Below are positions 33,217 to 43,812 of a stretch of DNA of 64,000 bases, one piece after another (the first letter of the stretch is position 1; every line of letters starts with the position of its first letter). Made by a program: the position numbers and the translations under genes. The notes under the pieces are model-generated. The model saw only the letters and a list, made by a program, of their open reading frames with translations. It was not told the origin of the DNA and ran no database searches. The stretch lies in NCBI GenBank assembly GCA_959601025.1, contig CAUGOD010000009.1:1-64000 (forward strand), read 5' to 3'. This stretch comes from an uncultured Oscillospiraceae bacterium. GTDB taxonomy: Bacteria > Bacillota > Clostridia > Oscillospirales > Acutalibacteraceae.

Positions 33217-33927
33217 TTATTCGCCCATCAGGCGGCGCATCATTTCCTGATACGCCTCCACCTCGCCGCCCATGTTGCGGCGGAAGCGGTCCTTATCCAG
33301 CTTTTCATGGGTATGTACGTCCCAGAAGCGGCAGGTGTCGGGGGAAATCTCATCCGCCAGCACGATGGTCCCGTCGGAGGTCTTGCCGAACTCCAGCTTG
33401 AAGTCCACCAGCTCCACATCCAGTCCAAGGAAATACTTTTTCAGAAAGTCGTTGACATGGAACGCGTATTTCGCGATGGTGTCCATATCCTCCCGGGTGG
33501 CGACGCCCAGCGCCAGCACATGGTATTCGTTGATCAGCGGATCGCCAAGGTCGTCGTTTTTATAGCTGAATTCCAACGTAGGCTGCTTCAGGGGCGTCCC
33601 CTCTTCCACGCCGAAGCGCTTGGAGAAGGAGCCGGCGGCGATATTCCGCACGATTACCTCCAGCGGGACGATCGAAACCTTTTTCACCAGAGTTTCCCGC
33701 TCGGAAAGCTCCTTCACAAAATGAGTGGGAACCCCGTCTTTTTCCAGAAGCTGCATCAGGAAATTGCTCATCCGGTTATTAACGACGCCCTTGCCGAGGA
33801 TGGTTCCCTTTTTCTCGCCGTTAAAGGCGGTCGCGTCGTCCTTATAATCCACAATCAGCAGTTCGGGATCGTCGGTGGCATATACTTTCTTGGCCTTGCC
33901 CTCATAAAGCTGCGCGCGTTTTTCCAT
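33217..33927 (-). CDS. purC: SAICAR synthetase
   Basis: 236 residues with the family layout: [35 protein letters not shown] at the N-terminus, [14 protein letters not shown] in the middle, and [14 protein letters not shown] near the end. It joins CAIR and Asp with ATP. AAAGGA lies upstream of the ATG. It is the second gene of the operon, 95 bases after purE; that gap contains three 11-base tandem units at 33978-34010. Confidence 0.97.
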   Translation of the reverse strand: MEKRAQLYEGKAKKVYATDDPELLIVDYKDDATAFNGEKKGTILGKGVVNNRMSNFLMQLLEKDGVPTHFVKELSERETLVKKVSIVPLEVIVRNIAAGSFSKRFGVEEGTPLKQPTLEFSYKNDDLGDPLINEYHVLALGVATREDMDTIAKYAFHVNDFLKKYFLGLDVELVDFKLEFGKTSDGTIVLADEISPDTCRFWDVHTHEKLDKDRFRRNMGGEVEAYQEMMRRLMGE

Positions 33928-33977
33928 GGTTTTATCCCTGTCCTTTCTTTTCTGTCCAGTCCGTCCTGTTTATTCCC

Positions 33978-34010
33978 GGTGCTTTTTCCGTGCTTTTCCC
34001 GTGCTTTTTC
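33978..34010. repeat. 11-bp tandem repeat between purE and purC
   Basis: Three units of (G/C)GTGCTTTT(T/C)C (33978-33988, 33989-33999, 34000-34010). The role is unknown; it is the same kind of short intergenic minisatellite seen near 43.1-43.9 kb. Confidence 0.7.
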
Positions 34011-34022
34011 TTTCCCGGTTTC

Positions 34023-34523
34023 TCAGCCGTTCAAGGATTCGGCAAGCTTCCGGTCCTTTTCCAGCACCGAGCTTTCCATTTCTCTTTTCATTTCCTTCAG
34101 CCTGGCCTGAAGCTCCGCATCCTCCACCGCGAGTATCTGGGCGGCGAGGATCGCCGCATTTTCCGCTCCGTCGATCGCCACGGTGGCAACCGGGATACCG
34201 GACGGCATCTGCACGGTGGAAAGCAGGGAATCCAAGCCGTCCATCGTGGAGGATTTGATCGGGATGCCGATCACCGGCAGGATCGTATGGGCGGCGAGCA
34301 CCCCGGCGAGATGGGCTGCCTTTCCCGCCGCCGCGATGATGACGCCGAACCCGTTATCCGCCGCGTGCCAGGCGAAATCCATCGCCGCCGCCGGCGTACG
34401 GTGGGCGGACATCACATGCGCCTCCACCGGGATACCGAAGTCCTTCAGTTTATTGATCGCCTTGGACACCACTGGCAGATCGCTGTCGCTGCCCATGATG
34501 ACGGCCACTTTCTTACACGCCAT
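34023..34523 (-). CDS. purE: N5-carboxyaminoimidazole ribonucleotide mutase
   Basis: 166 residues, class I PurE size, with MGSDSDLPVV at the N-terminus (phosphate loop), then VMSAHRTPAA and AAGKAAHLAGVLAAHT. It rearranges N5-CAIR to CAIR (a PurK partner is not in the window; a class II enzyme acting on AIR directly cannot be excluded). AGGAAGGG lies 9 bases before the ATG. As the first structural gene of the purine operon it is preceded by a long leader with a small ORF and an attenuator (34603-34798). Confidence 0.95.
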   Translation of the reverse strand: MACKKVAVIMGSDSDLPVVSKAINKLKDFGIPVEAHVMSAHRTPAAAMDFAWHAADNGFGVIIAAAGKAAHLAGVLAAHTILPVIGIPIKSSTMDGLDSLLSTVQMPSGIPVATVAIDGAENAAILAAQILAVEDAELQARLKEMKREMESSVLEKDRKLAESLNG

Positions 34524-34602
34524 AAGTCATGTCCCTTCCTTTCCCTTTTCTGAACAGGCCCTGCGCAGGCCTGTCCCCTTCCTATCCGACAGAAAGAAAA
34601 CA

Positions 34603-34630
34603 GGCTGCGGGGTACAATGACGCCGCAGCC
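34603..34630 (-). terminator. Attenuator-like terminator in the purE leader
   Basis: On the minus strand GGCTGCGG (34630-34623), a 12-nt loop, CCGCAGCC (34610-34603), then TGTTTTCTTTCTG. It lies between the purine promoter and purE, 8 bases after the stop codon of a 33-codon leader ORF, so it could govern read-through into the whole operon. A second hairpin (ACAGGCC/GGCCTGT, 34554-34574) follows before the purE ribosome-binding site. Confidence 0.75.
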
Positions 34631-34638
34631 CGTATTTT

Positions 34639-34740
34639 TCACCCGGATACTTTGCGCGCAGGAAGCCCGCCGACACATGCCGGACGCTTTTTTCCGCAAT
34701 TCGACCCCAGCATAAAACTGCTCAAGCCAAACGACTGCAT
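34639..34740 (-). CDS. Leader peptide ORF upstream of purE (33 aa)
   Basis: A short frame with a very good ribosome-binding site: AGGAGG (34753-34748) 7 bases before the ATG at 34740, stop TGA at 34641-34639. The peptide starts MQSFGLSSFMLGSNCGKKRP and contains two Cys (15 and 22) in CGKKRPAC, then Val, two Gly and a basic end. It lies wholly between the promoter (34770-34798) and the attenuator. Position suggests a leader peptide whose translation affects the attenuator, or a conserved micropeptide. I do not recognise the peptide; no run of a single amino acid gives away an amino-acid signal. Confidence 0.6.
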   Translation of the reverse strand: MQSFGLSSFMLGSNCGKKRPACVGGLPARKVSG

Positions 34741-34769
34741 CGCGCTGCCTCCTGTCGAAAGATGTATTT

Positions 34770-34798
34770 ATTGTATGCCAAAAACAGGGGTTTTTCAA
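34770..34798 (-). promoter_or_regulatory. Promoter of the purine operon
   Basis: On the minus strand TTGAAA (34798-34793), 17-base spacer, TACAAT (34775-34770). The transcript leader to purE is about 240 bases. I see no match to the purine (guanine/PRPP-type) or ZTP riboswitch cores in it. Confidence 0.75.
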
Positions 34799-34940
34799 GG
34801 GCCTTTCCCATTTTTGTAAGGTTATTGTGGGTCGTGGAAAGGTCGGTACGATATTTTGTATATAATGCAGGTTTCCGTTGAGGAAAGCACGAAATACGGT
34901 GGACGGATAAAAAGACGGCATTTCCCGGGAAAGGATAAAA

Positions 34941-34972
34941 CAGTCCGGGCAGGCTTTCGCCTGCCCGGACTG
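34941..34972 (-). terminator. Terminator of groESL
   Basis: Perfect 14-bp stem (34941-34954 / 34959-34972) with a GAAA tetraloop on the minus strand, then TTTTATCC. The 140 bases between it and the purine promoter hold nothing I can name. Confidence 0.9.
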
Positions 34973-35005
34973 TTTGAATTGGATTTGGATCAATTCGCCG
35001 GCCGA

Positions 35006-36646
<1,641 letters not shown>

Positions 36647-36692
36647 CTAAATTTCAAGTAATGTTGATTGGTTTGACGGGATCGGAAAGGGC

Positions 36693-37013
<321 letters not shown>

Positions 37014-37019
37014 TTAATT

Positions 37020-37046
37020 TTAGCACTCCAAACTTTCGAGTGCTAA
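37020..37046. promoter_or_regulatory. CIRCE operator (HrcA site)
   Basis: Perfect consensus TTAGCACTC (37020-37028), 9-base spacer, GAGTGCTAA (37038-37046), just downstream of the groES promoter. HrcA repression of groESL is therefore expected; hrcA is not in this window. Confidence 0.97.
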
Positions 37047-37056
37047 TCTAGCTTCT

Positions 37057-37084
37057 ATTTTAGCCGGATTGCTGGAAAAATCAA
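37057..37084 (-). promoter_or_regulatory. Promoter of groESL
   Basis: On the minus strand TTGATT (37084-37079), 16-base spacer, TAAAAT (37062-37057), directly followed by CIRCE. Confidence 0.8.
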
Positions 37085-37182
37085 GAGGGAAAACGAAACT
37101 TCACAATTTTTTAACATTCTTTCCCACCAGCAGGGTTCCCGCAAAAAAGAAGAAAGTTCTCCCCTGTGCTTTCGAAAAGGGC

Positions 37183-37224
37183 GCAAAAAGGGCCGGCGCT
37201 TGGCAACGCCGGCCCTCTTTTTGC
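37183..37224. terminator. Terminator after ispH-S1
   Basis: GGGCCGGCG (37190-37198) pairs with CGCCGGCCC (37207-37215), flanked by A-run and T-run (GCAAAAAG / CTCTTTTTGC), so it works in both directions. It lies 9 bases past the stop at 37233. Confidence 0.88.
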
Positions 37225-37232
37225 ACGGATTC

Positions 37233-39296
37233 TTATTCCTCGTCGGCAGAGTCCGCCGCGTCCTCCCCGCCCTCTTCAAGCAGAGCACGGATGGACAGGC
37301 TGATGCGCTTGTGGTCGAAATCGACGTTGGTGATCTTCACCTTGACCTCCTGGCCGATCTCCAGCTCGTCCTGCGGCTTCTCGATCCGGCGATCCGCGAT
37401 CTGGGAGATGTGGATCAGGCCGTCGACGCCGGGGATGATTTGGGCGAACGCGCCGAAGGTGGTCATGCCGACGACCTTGGCCGTCACAACCGAACCGATC
37501 GGATAATTCGCCTTGAAAATCTCCCAGGGGTTGTCCTCCGCCTTGCGGTAGCCGAGGGAAATCTTATGCTTCTCGGTATCCAGGTCCTTGATGTAAACGT
37601 CCACGGTATCGCCGACGTTCACCACCTCGGACGGATGCTTGATGCGCTTCCAGGACAGCTCCGATATATGGATCATGCCGTCCACCCCGCCGAGGTCGAC
37701 AAATGCGCCGTAGGAAGTCAGGGACTTCACAACGCCGGTATACTTCTGACCGATTTCCGCCTGTGCCCAGAACGCCGCTTCCTTTTCCTTGCGTTCGTCG
37801 CGGGCGACCTGACGGATGGAGCCCACCGCACGGCGGCGGCTCTTGTTGGTCTCGATGATCTTGAAGCGGACCTCCTGCTTGAGCAGCGGGGACAGGTCCT
37901 CCATCCGGGTGAGGGAAGCCTGGGAAGCCGGGATAAAGACACGCACGCCGTTGGTCACGGCAAGGATACCACCCTTGATCACGTCGGTCACGACGCCGTC
38001 CAGAATCTCGCCGCTTTCCTCCGCCTCGACGACCTTATCCCAGCCCTTCATCGCGTCGACGCGCTTTTTGGAGAGCATGATGGTGCCTTCCTGGTCGTTG
38101 GTGCGCATAATCAGAAGCTCGAGCTCGTCGCCGACCTTGACGACGTCTTCCGGATTGACGTTTGGCGTGGCGGACAGCTCGTCGGCCGGGATATACCCAG
38201 TCTGCTTACGGCCGACGACTTCTACCTGCACCTCGTTGGGAGCAATACCGACAACCACGCCGCGTACCCTTTCATCCGTACTCAGGCTCTGCAGGGACGC
38301 TTCCAGCGCTTCCTCAAAGCTCATTTCGTCAAACGACTTCGCAGGAGCAGCTTCCGCAGCCGGCTCCGCAGCCACGTCGGACGCTTCGGCCTCGGCGACG
38401 GGCGCCTCGGCGGTTTCTGCTTCCTTGACTTCGTTTTCAGTGTTGTTGACAATTTCGGACATGGTTGAAAGTACCTCCTTTATAATATCGGCGGGAGTAG
38501 ACGCCCCGGCGGTCACCCCGACCGACTGCACGCCCCGAAACATCGCGGACGAAAGCTCGTCCGCCGTTTCGATCAGCACCGTCGGACAGTGGGCCGCGCA
38601 CACATCGCGAAGCTTCGCGGTGTTGGAACTCTGACGTCCGCCGACAATCACCATAATATCGCTTTCCAGCGACAGGGCGACCGCTTCGTTCTGCCTCTCG
38701 GCAGTCGCATTACATATTGTATCAAAGATTTTGAGGTTTGTATAGAGTTTTTTTGCGATTTCCGAGCATTTTTCCCATGTGTTAACCTGAAAAGTTGTCT
38801 GCGCGACCATGGAAACCGGCGCGTCCGGAGAGATTTCCCCTTTTTCGAGCAAAGCCGACAGGTCCTCCGGCCCGGAAATCACCAGGGAGGGGCCTGTGCA
38901 GTGGCCGCGGATGCCGACCACCTCCGGATGGCCCTCGTTCCCGACGATGAACACCGTTCTCCCCTCGGCGGATTCCGCCGACACAATACGGTGGATTTTG
39001 GCGACAAAGGGGCAGGTGGCGTCGCAGACCCGCACGCCGTTCCGCTCCAGCTCTCCATAAACGCTGCGGGGTACGCCGTGGGAGCGGATCACCAGCGTCG
39101 CGCCGTCCGGCGCTTCGGAGGGAGACGAAGCGATGGTCACTCCGCGGGCGGCCAGCTCCTCCACCACCTGTGGGTTATGGATGATCGGGCCGAGGGTACA
39201 GACGGCTTCTCCCCTGCCCAGTAGTTCATTGACAGTATTGACCGCTTTGTTCACACCGAAACAGAAGCCGGCGGATTTGGCTAAGGTAATTGTCAC
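37233..39296 (-). CDS. ispH: IspH-ribosomal S1 fusion protein
   Basis: 687 residues. Residues 1-~285 are 4-hydroxy-3-methylbut-2-enyl diphosphate reductase, with the Fe-S Cys in AGFCFGV (C12), [12 protein letters not shown] and [12 protein letters not shown]; it makes IPP and DMAPP in the last step of the MEP pathway. A Glu/Ala-rich linker (about 300-345) joins it to four S1 RNA-binding repeats (for example [28 protein letters not shown]). The start is a GTG at 39296 with GGAGGAG 5 bases upstream; GTGA overlaps the stop of plsC by 4 bases. This fusion is known in Clostridia. Confidence 0.95.
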   Translation of the reverse strand: MTITLAKSAGFCFGVNKAVNTVNELLGRGEAVCTLGPIIHNPQVVEELAARGVTIASSPSEAPDGATLVIRSHGVPRSVYGELERNGVRVCDATCPFVAKIHRIVSAESAEGRTVFIVGNEGHPEVVGIRGHCTGPSLVISGPEDLSALLEKGEISPDAPVSMVAQTTFQVNTWEKCSEIAKKLYTNLKIFDTICNATAERQNEAVALSLESDIMVIVGGRQSSNTAKLRDVCAAHCPTVLIETADELSSAMFRGVQSVGVTAGASTPADIIKEVLSTMSEIVNNTENEVKEAETAEAPVAEAEASDVAAEPAAEAAPAKSFDEMSFEEALEASLQSLSTDERVRGVVVGIAPNEVQVEVVGRKQTGYIPADELSATPNVNPEDVVKVGDELELLIMRTNDQEGTIMLSKKRVDAMKGWDKVVEAEESGEILDGVVTDVIKGGILAVTNGVRVFIPASQASLTRMEDLSPLLKQEVRFKIIETNKSRRRAVGSIRQVARDERKEKEAAFWAQAEIGQKYTGVVKSLTSYGAFVDLGGVDGMIHISELSWKRIKHPSEVVNVGDTVDVYIKDLDTEKHKISLGYRKAEDNPWEIFKANYPIGSVVTAKVVGMTTFGAFAQIIPGVDGLIHISQIADRRIEKPQDELEIGQEVKVKITNVDFDHKRISLSIRALLEEGGEDAADSADEE

Positions 39297-39904
39297 GACG
39301 GCTCCTCCATCATCCCGGCGATTCGTTCCATAATCAGCCGAGAGGCGTAACGCAGGTCGGGATGCTCCGGGTTTTCCAGATGGAGCTCCTCCGGTGACAG
39401 CGGAACGCCGAAACGGATGGTTGTCCGGTGGAAAAGGCGCACCTTCTGATCCTTCGCCTGAATGGCGACCGGAATGACCCACGAGCCGGTACGGGATGCG
39501 ATCAGCGCGGCGCCGGACTTGGCCCGCCCCAGCTTCCCGTCCTTTGAGCGAGTACCTTCCGGGAAAATCCCTAGGAGCTTCCCCTCCTTCACGATCCGCT
39601 CAGAGGTGTCGATCGCGCTGGTATCTCCCGTTCCCCTTTTCACGGGGAACGCGCCGAATTTTTTACCGAAAAACCAACGGGCGATTCCCATGCTGAACAG
39701 CTCGGCCTTCGCCATATAGTAAATATGCCGTTTCTGCGCCATCAGCAGGAACACCGGGTCGATATCCGAAATATGGTTGGCGCAGATCATCATCGGCCTC
39801 CCGTCGTCCGGCAGGGGAAGATTTTCCTTTCCTTCCGCTTTATATGGGAAAAGAAGCCAGAACAGCGGCTTGAAAAAAGCCAGTAAAAAACGAGCCAGTC
39901 GCAT
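39293..39904 (-). CDS. plsC: 1-acyl-glycerol-3-phosphate acyltransferase
   Basis: 203 residues from the ATG at 39904, which has GAGG 5 bases upstream. An N-terminal membrane-associated helix (RLARFLLAFFKPLFWLLFP) is followed by the acyltransferase motif NHISDIDP (NHxxxD) and the substrate motif FPEGTRSKDGKLGR. It makes phosphatidic acid at the membrane. It lies between cmk and ispH-S1 and is translationally coupled to the latter; this cmk-plsC-ispH order is common in Clostridia. Confidence 0.94.
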   Translation of the reverse strand: MRLARFLLAFFKPLFWLLFPYKAEGKENLPLPDDGRPMMICANHISDIDPVFLLMAQKRHIYYMAKAELFSMGIARWFFGKKFGAFPVKRGTGDTSAIDTSERIVKEGKLLGIFPEGTRSKDGKLGRAKSGAALIASRTGSWVIPVAIQAKDQKVRLFHRTTIRFGVPLSPEELHLENPEHPDLRYASRLIMERIAGMMEEPS

Positions 39905-40019
39905 AATCGCCTCATTTCTCCGTCCCGGCACGCCGGAACAGGTATGTTGTGCTGCCGTCAGGGGGCGGCCGCAGGGGTGACCCACAGGGCTGGGAATACC
40001 GGCCGGATTCCGGCGGAAA

Positions 40020-40703
40020 TCAGCCCAGCGCTTTTTCCACCAGCTCCTTCAGCGCGGCGACCGCCTGCTCCAACGAATAGGCGGTGGTATCCACCCGCAC
40101 GGCGTCTTCCGCTGCTTTCAGCGGGGCCACCGCACGGTGGGAATCGTCGTAATCCCGCTTTTTCATGTCGGCGAGCACCTCGTTATAGGCGACGTCGGTT
40201 CCCTTTTCCCGCAACTCCTCATAGCGGCGCTGCGCCCGCACCTCCGCCGACGCGGTCAGGAATATCTTGACCTCGGCGTCGGGCAGGACGACGGTGCCGA
40301 TATCCCGGCCGTCCATGATTACGTTGTTCTTCCTCGCCATATCCCGCTGCAGGTCAAACAGCGCGCGGCGGACCGCCGGCAGGCTGGAAACCTTCGAGGC
40401 GGCGAGCGACACCTCCGGCGTACGGATACGGTCGCTGACGTCCTCCCCGTTTACCAATACGCGCTGGGAGCCGTCGATATACCGCAGCTCCGGATGAAGC
40501 GAGGGAAGCAACGCCTCCACCGCCTCCGTGTCGTCCGGCGCTATCCCGCGCTGCAGCGCCGTATAGCCGATGGAGCGGTACAACGCCCCGGTATCTACAT
40601 AAATAAACCGCAGTTCCTTTGCCAGAATCTTCGCAATCGTGCTTTTCCCCGCGCCGGAGGGGCCGTCGATCGCCACGGCGACCGTTTTCTGTTCCCTGTC
40701 CAC
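40020..40703 (-). CDS. cmk: Cytidylate kinase
   Basis: 227 residues with AIDGPSGAGKSTIAK (Walker A), YVDTGALYRSI, and GRDIGTVVLPDAEVKIFLTASAEVRAQRR (CMP-binding/lid region). It phosphorylates CMP and dCMP. The start is a GTG at 40703 with GGAAAA just before it, a weak site; it may depend on the upstream flavoprotein gene, which ends 74 bases earlier. Confidence 0.96.
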   Translation of the reverse strand: MDREQKTVAVAIDGPSGAGKSTIAKILAKELRFIYVDTGALYRSIGYTALQRGIAPDDTEAVEALLPSLHPELRYIDGSQRVLVNGEDVSDRIRTPEVSLAASKVSSLPAVRRALFDLQRDMARKNNVIMDGRDIGTVVLPDAEVKIFLTASAEVRAQRRYEELREKGTDVAYNEVLADMKKRDYDDSHRAVAPLKAAEDAVRVDTTAYSLEQAVAALKELVEKALG

Positions 40704-40777
40704 TTTTCCGCTACATCCTTCCGAACACCGGCCCCTTCCGCCGGCTTTTATCCTTACTATATCTATCTTCTATTTTT

Positions 40778-42073
40778 CTATGCTTTTTCTATGCTCCTAT
40801 TCGCGTGGCGGCCGGCCGCTACGCCGGTGGAAAAAGCGATTTGCAGGTTGAAGCCGCCGGTATAGGCGTCCACGTCCAGCACCTCGCCCGCGAAAAACAG
40901 GCCCTTCGCCTTTTTGGATTCCATCGTTTGGGCGTTCAGTTCGCTCACCCGCACGCCGCCGGAGGTCACGATCGCTTCCTCCACCGGCCGGAAGCCCTCC
41001 ACCGTCAGGGGCAGGGCCTTCAGCAGCTGCGCCAGCGAACGGCGCTGCTCCCGGGTGATCGCGTTGCATTTTTCGTCCGGCCGGACGCCGGAAAGGGCGA
41101 CGATCACAGGACACAGGCTGCGGGGCAGCAGTGCGCCGAGCGAATTGGCGAAATCCCGGTTCCGGTTTTCGGTGAAATCCCGTACCAGACGGGCGTCCAG
41201 CTGTTCCGGAGTCAGCGCCGGCTTCAGGTCGATGGAAAGGCGGTACCGCCCGGGCTCCATCTCCCGCATATGGGCGCTTGCGCTGAGGATCATCGGGCCG
41301 GACACCCCGAAATGGGTAAAGAGCATTTCGCCAAAATCCTCATACGTTTTTCGGTTTCGCCTGGTATCGGTCACAGTCAGCGCACAGTTGCGCAGGGAAA
41401 GCCCCTGGAGCTCCGCGCACCAGCTCTCGGCGCAGACCAGCGGCGCCAGAGAGGGGCGGGGCGGCACAACCGTATGCCCCGCCTGTTCCGCCAGCGCGTA
41501 GCCGTCTCCCGTCGAACCGGTCAAGGGATAGGACAGCCCGCCGGTGCAGACGATCACCGCATCCGCCCGGCACTCTTTCCCGTCCTCCAGCCGGACGCCG
41601 ACGCATGCGCCGTCCTCCAGAAGCAGAGACACGGCCCGGCCCTCCCGAAAACGGCAGCCGGCCCGCCGGACATAGGCGACCAGCGTATCCACCACGTCCC
41701 GCGCTTTGTCCGAACAGGGGAAGACCCGGTTTCCCCGTTCGGTCTTGACCGGGAGACCCTCCCCTTCCAGGAACGCCATCATATCCTGCGGCGTAAACGC
41801 CGAGAGCGCGCTGTAGAGGAACCGGCCGTTCTCCGGCACGTTGGCGATGAAATCGGGCACGGTACAGTTATTGGTAATATTGCAGCGGCCCTTGCCGGTA
41901 ATCATCAGCTTGCGGCCCATCCGGGCGTTCCGTTCGAGAACCGTCACCAACAGTCCCCGTTCGGCGGCGGCCCCGGCCGCCATCAGGCCCGCCGCGCCCC
42001 CGCCGACCACCAGGACCGACCGGACGCAGCTGTTTCCCGCCGCTTTTTCCGTCCCGTCCATTCCGCCCGTCAC
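40778..42073 (-). CDS. HI0933-family FAD-dependent oxidoreductase
   Basis: 431 residues with an N-terminal FAD-binding VVGGGAAGLMAAGAAAERG, then GRKLMITGKGRCNITNNC (the family signature), CTGGLSYPLTGSTGDGYALAEQ, and a C-terminal FFAGEVLDVDAYTGGFNLQIAFSTG. The family (BaiN/aminoacetone oxidase-like) is of uncertain function. The start is a GTG at 42073 with GAGGAG 5 bases before it; GTGA overlaps the stop of the RpiR gene by 4 bases. Second gene of the unit RpiR-HI0933-cmk-plsC-ispH. Confidence 0.88.
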   Translation of the reverse strand: MTGGMDGTEKAAGNSCVRSVLVVGGGAAGLMAAGAAAERGLLVTVLERNARMGRKLMITGKGRCNITNNCTVPDFIANVPENGRFLYSALSAFTPQDMMAFLEGEGLPVKTERGNRVFPCSDKARDVVDTLVAYVRRAGCRFREGRAVSLLLEDGACVGVRLEDGKECRADAVIVCTGGLSYPLTGSTGDGYALAEQAGHTVVPPRPSLAPLVCAESWCAELQGLSLRNCALTVTDTRRNRKTYEDFGEMLFTHFGVSGPMILSASAHMREMEPGRYRLSIDLKPALTPEQLDARLVRDFTENRNRDFANSLGALLPRSLCPVIVALSGVRPDEKCNAITREQRRSLAQLLKALPLTVEGFRPVEEAIVTSGGVRVSELNAQTMESKKAKGLFFAGEVLDVDAYTGGFNLQIAFSTGVAAGRHANRSIEKA

Positions 42074-42948
42074 GTTTTCTCCTCGAATTTCTGATACACC
42101 GCGTATTCCTCCCAAATGCCTTCCAGCTCGGTCAGCTCGCTCTTAATCTCCTCTTTTTTCTTCAGGGAGATAGCCACAATCAGCGCATTGACGACGCTCA
42201 GAGGGGCGACCAGGGAATCCACGATGGTCGCCATATCGCTGTGGGCGAGCAGCAGACAGGAGGCATATTCCGCGATCGGTGAGATTCGGCTGTCGGTAAT
42301 GGCGATTACCTTTGCATCACGGGAATGGGCGAAATGCATCGCCTTGACCGCCTTGCTGGAATACCGGGGAAAGCTGAAGCCCACGATCACGTCCTGTGCG
42401 TTGATATGGAGCATATCCTCGAAAATCTCGGTTTCGCTGTTGGTATAAATCAACTGCACATCCACCAGCAGGAGCTTGAGATAATACGCCATGAAGGAGG
42501 CGAGGGACCGGCAGCTGCCCGCGCCGAAGATATAAACGCGGCGTGCGCCGACCAGCGCGTCCACCGCCTGATCGAAAACGTCACGGGGCAGTTCCTCCAG
42601 CGTCTGCCGGATATTGGCCAGGTCGCAGCCGATGATGTTGTCCAGCACCTCATCGTCCCGCATCCGCGCCCGGGTGACCTCGATCCGCTGCACCGAGGTC
42701 AGCTTGCTCCGGATCAGCTCCTGCATCGCCTTCTGCAGCTGCGGGTAGCCTTCAAAACCCAGCTCCGCCGCGAAGCGGACTACGGTGGATTCGCTGACTC
42801 CCACCGTTTCCCCCAGCCGGTAGGCGGTCATGAAGGCCGCCTTATCATAATGCTCGACAATATACTGCGCAATCCGTTTCTGGCCCTTGGAAAAGGACGG
42901 CTGCCTTTCGGTAATATGCGCGATAAGATTTGCTTTCATGCCGTTCAA
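42070..42948 (-). CDS. RpiR-family transcriptional regulator
   Basis: About 292 residues. The N-terminal HTH_6 domain (FSKGQKRIAQYIVEHYDKAAFMTAYRLGETVGVSESTVVRFAAELGFEGYPQLQ) is followed by a SIS sugar-phosphate-binding domain (VYIFGAGSCRSLASFMAYYL, GFSFPRYSSKAV). Such regulators respond to phosphosugars. The start is not clear: a TTG at 42948 has AAGGAG 8 bases upstream; a GTG at 42957 overlaps the ribosome-binding site, and an ATG at 42939 is far from it. It leads an operon of lipid and isoprenoid genes, an unusual neighbour set for RpiR. Confidence 0.88.
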   Translation of the reverse strand: MNGMKANLIAHITERQPSFSKGQKRIAQYIVEHYDKAAFMTAYRLGETVGVSESTVVRFAAELGFEGYPQLQKAMQELIRSKLTSVQRIEVTRARMRDDEVLDNIIGCDLANIRQTLEELPRDVFDQAVDALVGARRVYIFGAGSCRSLASFMAYYLKLLLVDVQLIYTNSETEIFEDMLHINAQDVIVGFSFPRYSSKAVKAMHFAHSRDAKVIAITDSRISPIAEYASCLLLAHSDMATIVDSLVAPLSVVNALIVAISLKKKEEIKSELTELEGIWEEYAVYQKFEEKT

Positions 42949-43086
42949 ACCGGTCACTCCTTTTCCCCTATTCTAATTCGAAACCGGCAAAAATGCAAGC
43001 GAATATCCAGGAACCTGCAAAAGAAGTTTCCCGGAACCATCCACGGCCACATACAAATCCGGCATTCCCGGCCCGAACAGAAAAAA

Positions 43087-43118
43087 GCAGGACGTTAACC
43101 GGCCGGTCGACGCCCTGC
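43087..43118 (-). terminator. Terminator after the 43.2-kb membrane protein gene
   Basis: On the minus strand GCAGGGCGT (43118-43110) pairs with ACGTCCTGC (43095-43087, one G-U), followed by TTTTTTCTG. Confidence 0.82.
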
Positions 43119-43142
43119 AGCCTTATACAAAATCGTGCCGAT

Positions 43143-43178
43143 CATGTCGCTCATGCATCCCATGTATCCCATGTATCC
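43143..43178. repeat. 9-bp tandem repeat
   Basis: Four 9-base units CATGTCGCT, CATGCATCC, CATGTATCC, CATGTATCC, ending exactly at the stop codon of the membrane protein gene at 43178. Confidence 0.75.
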
Positions 43179-43720
43179 TACCGTCTGCCGGCGTGAAAAA
43201 TTCGGGAAAGGCGGGGATGCAGAAAGCGCTGATAAACCGTAACCACATTGGTCAGCGCGTAATCGTAAATCAGAAAAATCACGTTACCCGCCAGGAGGAA
43301 GAGGAATGCCACGTTCACGCCGCCGAATACGAAGGTTTCCGGGTCAAGATGAAACACGAAAAGCATCAGCAGATAGGAAAGCACCATCGTAACGTTGAAA
43401 AGGCCCAGCTTGAGAAACCATTCCAGCGGGCGGAGACGAATCCGCTCCAGCTGGGATTTCAGCACCGGGTAATACCCGAAAAAGCTGACGAAAAGAACCT
43501 TGGCCTCCATGTCCGGCGCGACCAGCAGGGAAAGCAGGGCCACCGCCCCGTAAACCATCCAGCCGGTACCCACCCCCGCTTCGATCACAACGGGAATGAG
43601 CAGCGCGCCCGCGATGGCTGGAAGCGCATAGGTGCCCAGTGGGAACACCGTCATCAGCATAAACATCAGCGACAGCGCCCCGAATATCCCGCCGAGCGCC
43701 ACTTTACCGCTTTGTCTCAA
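43178..43720 (-). CDS. Small multi-pass membrane protein (function unknown)
   Basis: 180 residues with five or so hydrophobic helices (starting GGIFGALSLMFMLMTVFPLGTYALPAIAGALLIPVVIEAG). The length, N-terminal pattern and helix number recall ECF-transporter S components or related clostridial membrane proteins, but I see no diagnostic motif, so this is only a suggestion. The start is a TTG at 43720 with GGGAGGA 9 bases upstream. Short tandem repeats flank the gene on both sides (43143-43178 and 43745-43881), which is unusual. Confidence 0.7.
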   Translation of the reverse strand: MRQSGKVALGGIFGALSLMFMLMTVFPLGTYALPAIAGALLIPVVIEAGVGTGWMVYGAVALLSLLVAPDMEAKVLFVSFFGYYPVLKSQLERIRLRPLEWFLKLGLFNVTMVLSYLLMLFVFHLDPETFVFGGVNVAFLFLLAGNVIFLIYDYALTNVVTVYQRFLHPRLSRIFHAGRR

Positions 43721-43744
43721 AACCGGTTTCCTCCCGTACGTTCC

Positions 43745-43798
43745 GTTTCAACCGTTTCAATCATTTCAACCGTTTGAACTGTTTCAACCATTTCAGCA
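43745..43798. repeat. 9-bp tandem repeat (six units)
   Basis: Six units of (G/A)TTTCAACC-like sequence, 9 bases each, from 43745 to 43798, with one or two changes per unit. Confidence 0.8.
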
Positions 43799-43812
43799 AA
43801 TTTCCCACCGCA

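Noticed and set aside
34524..34800. Purine or ZTP riboswitch before purE
   Set aside because: I could not find the conserved core of either class; the stretch contains a well-placed small ORF and an attenuator instead.
39297..39482. A 62-residue N-terminal extension of IspH
   Set aside because: It overlaps plsC, and the GTG at 39296 has a strong ribosome-binding site and gives the standard IspH N-terminus.
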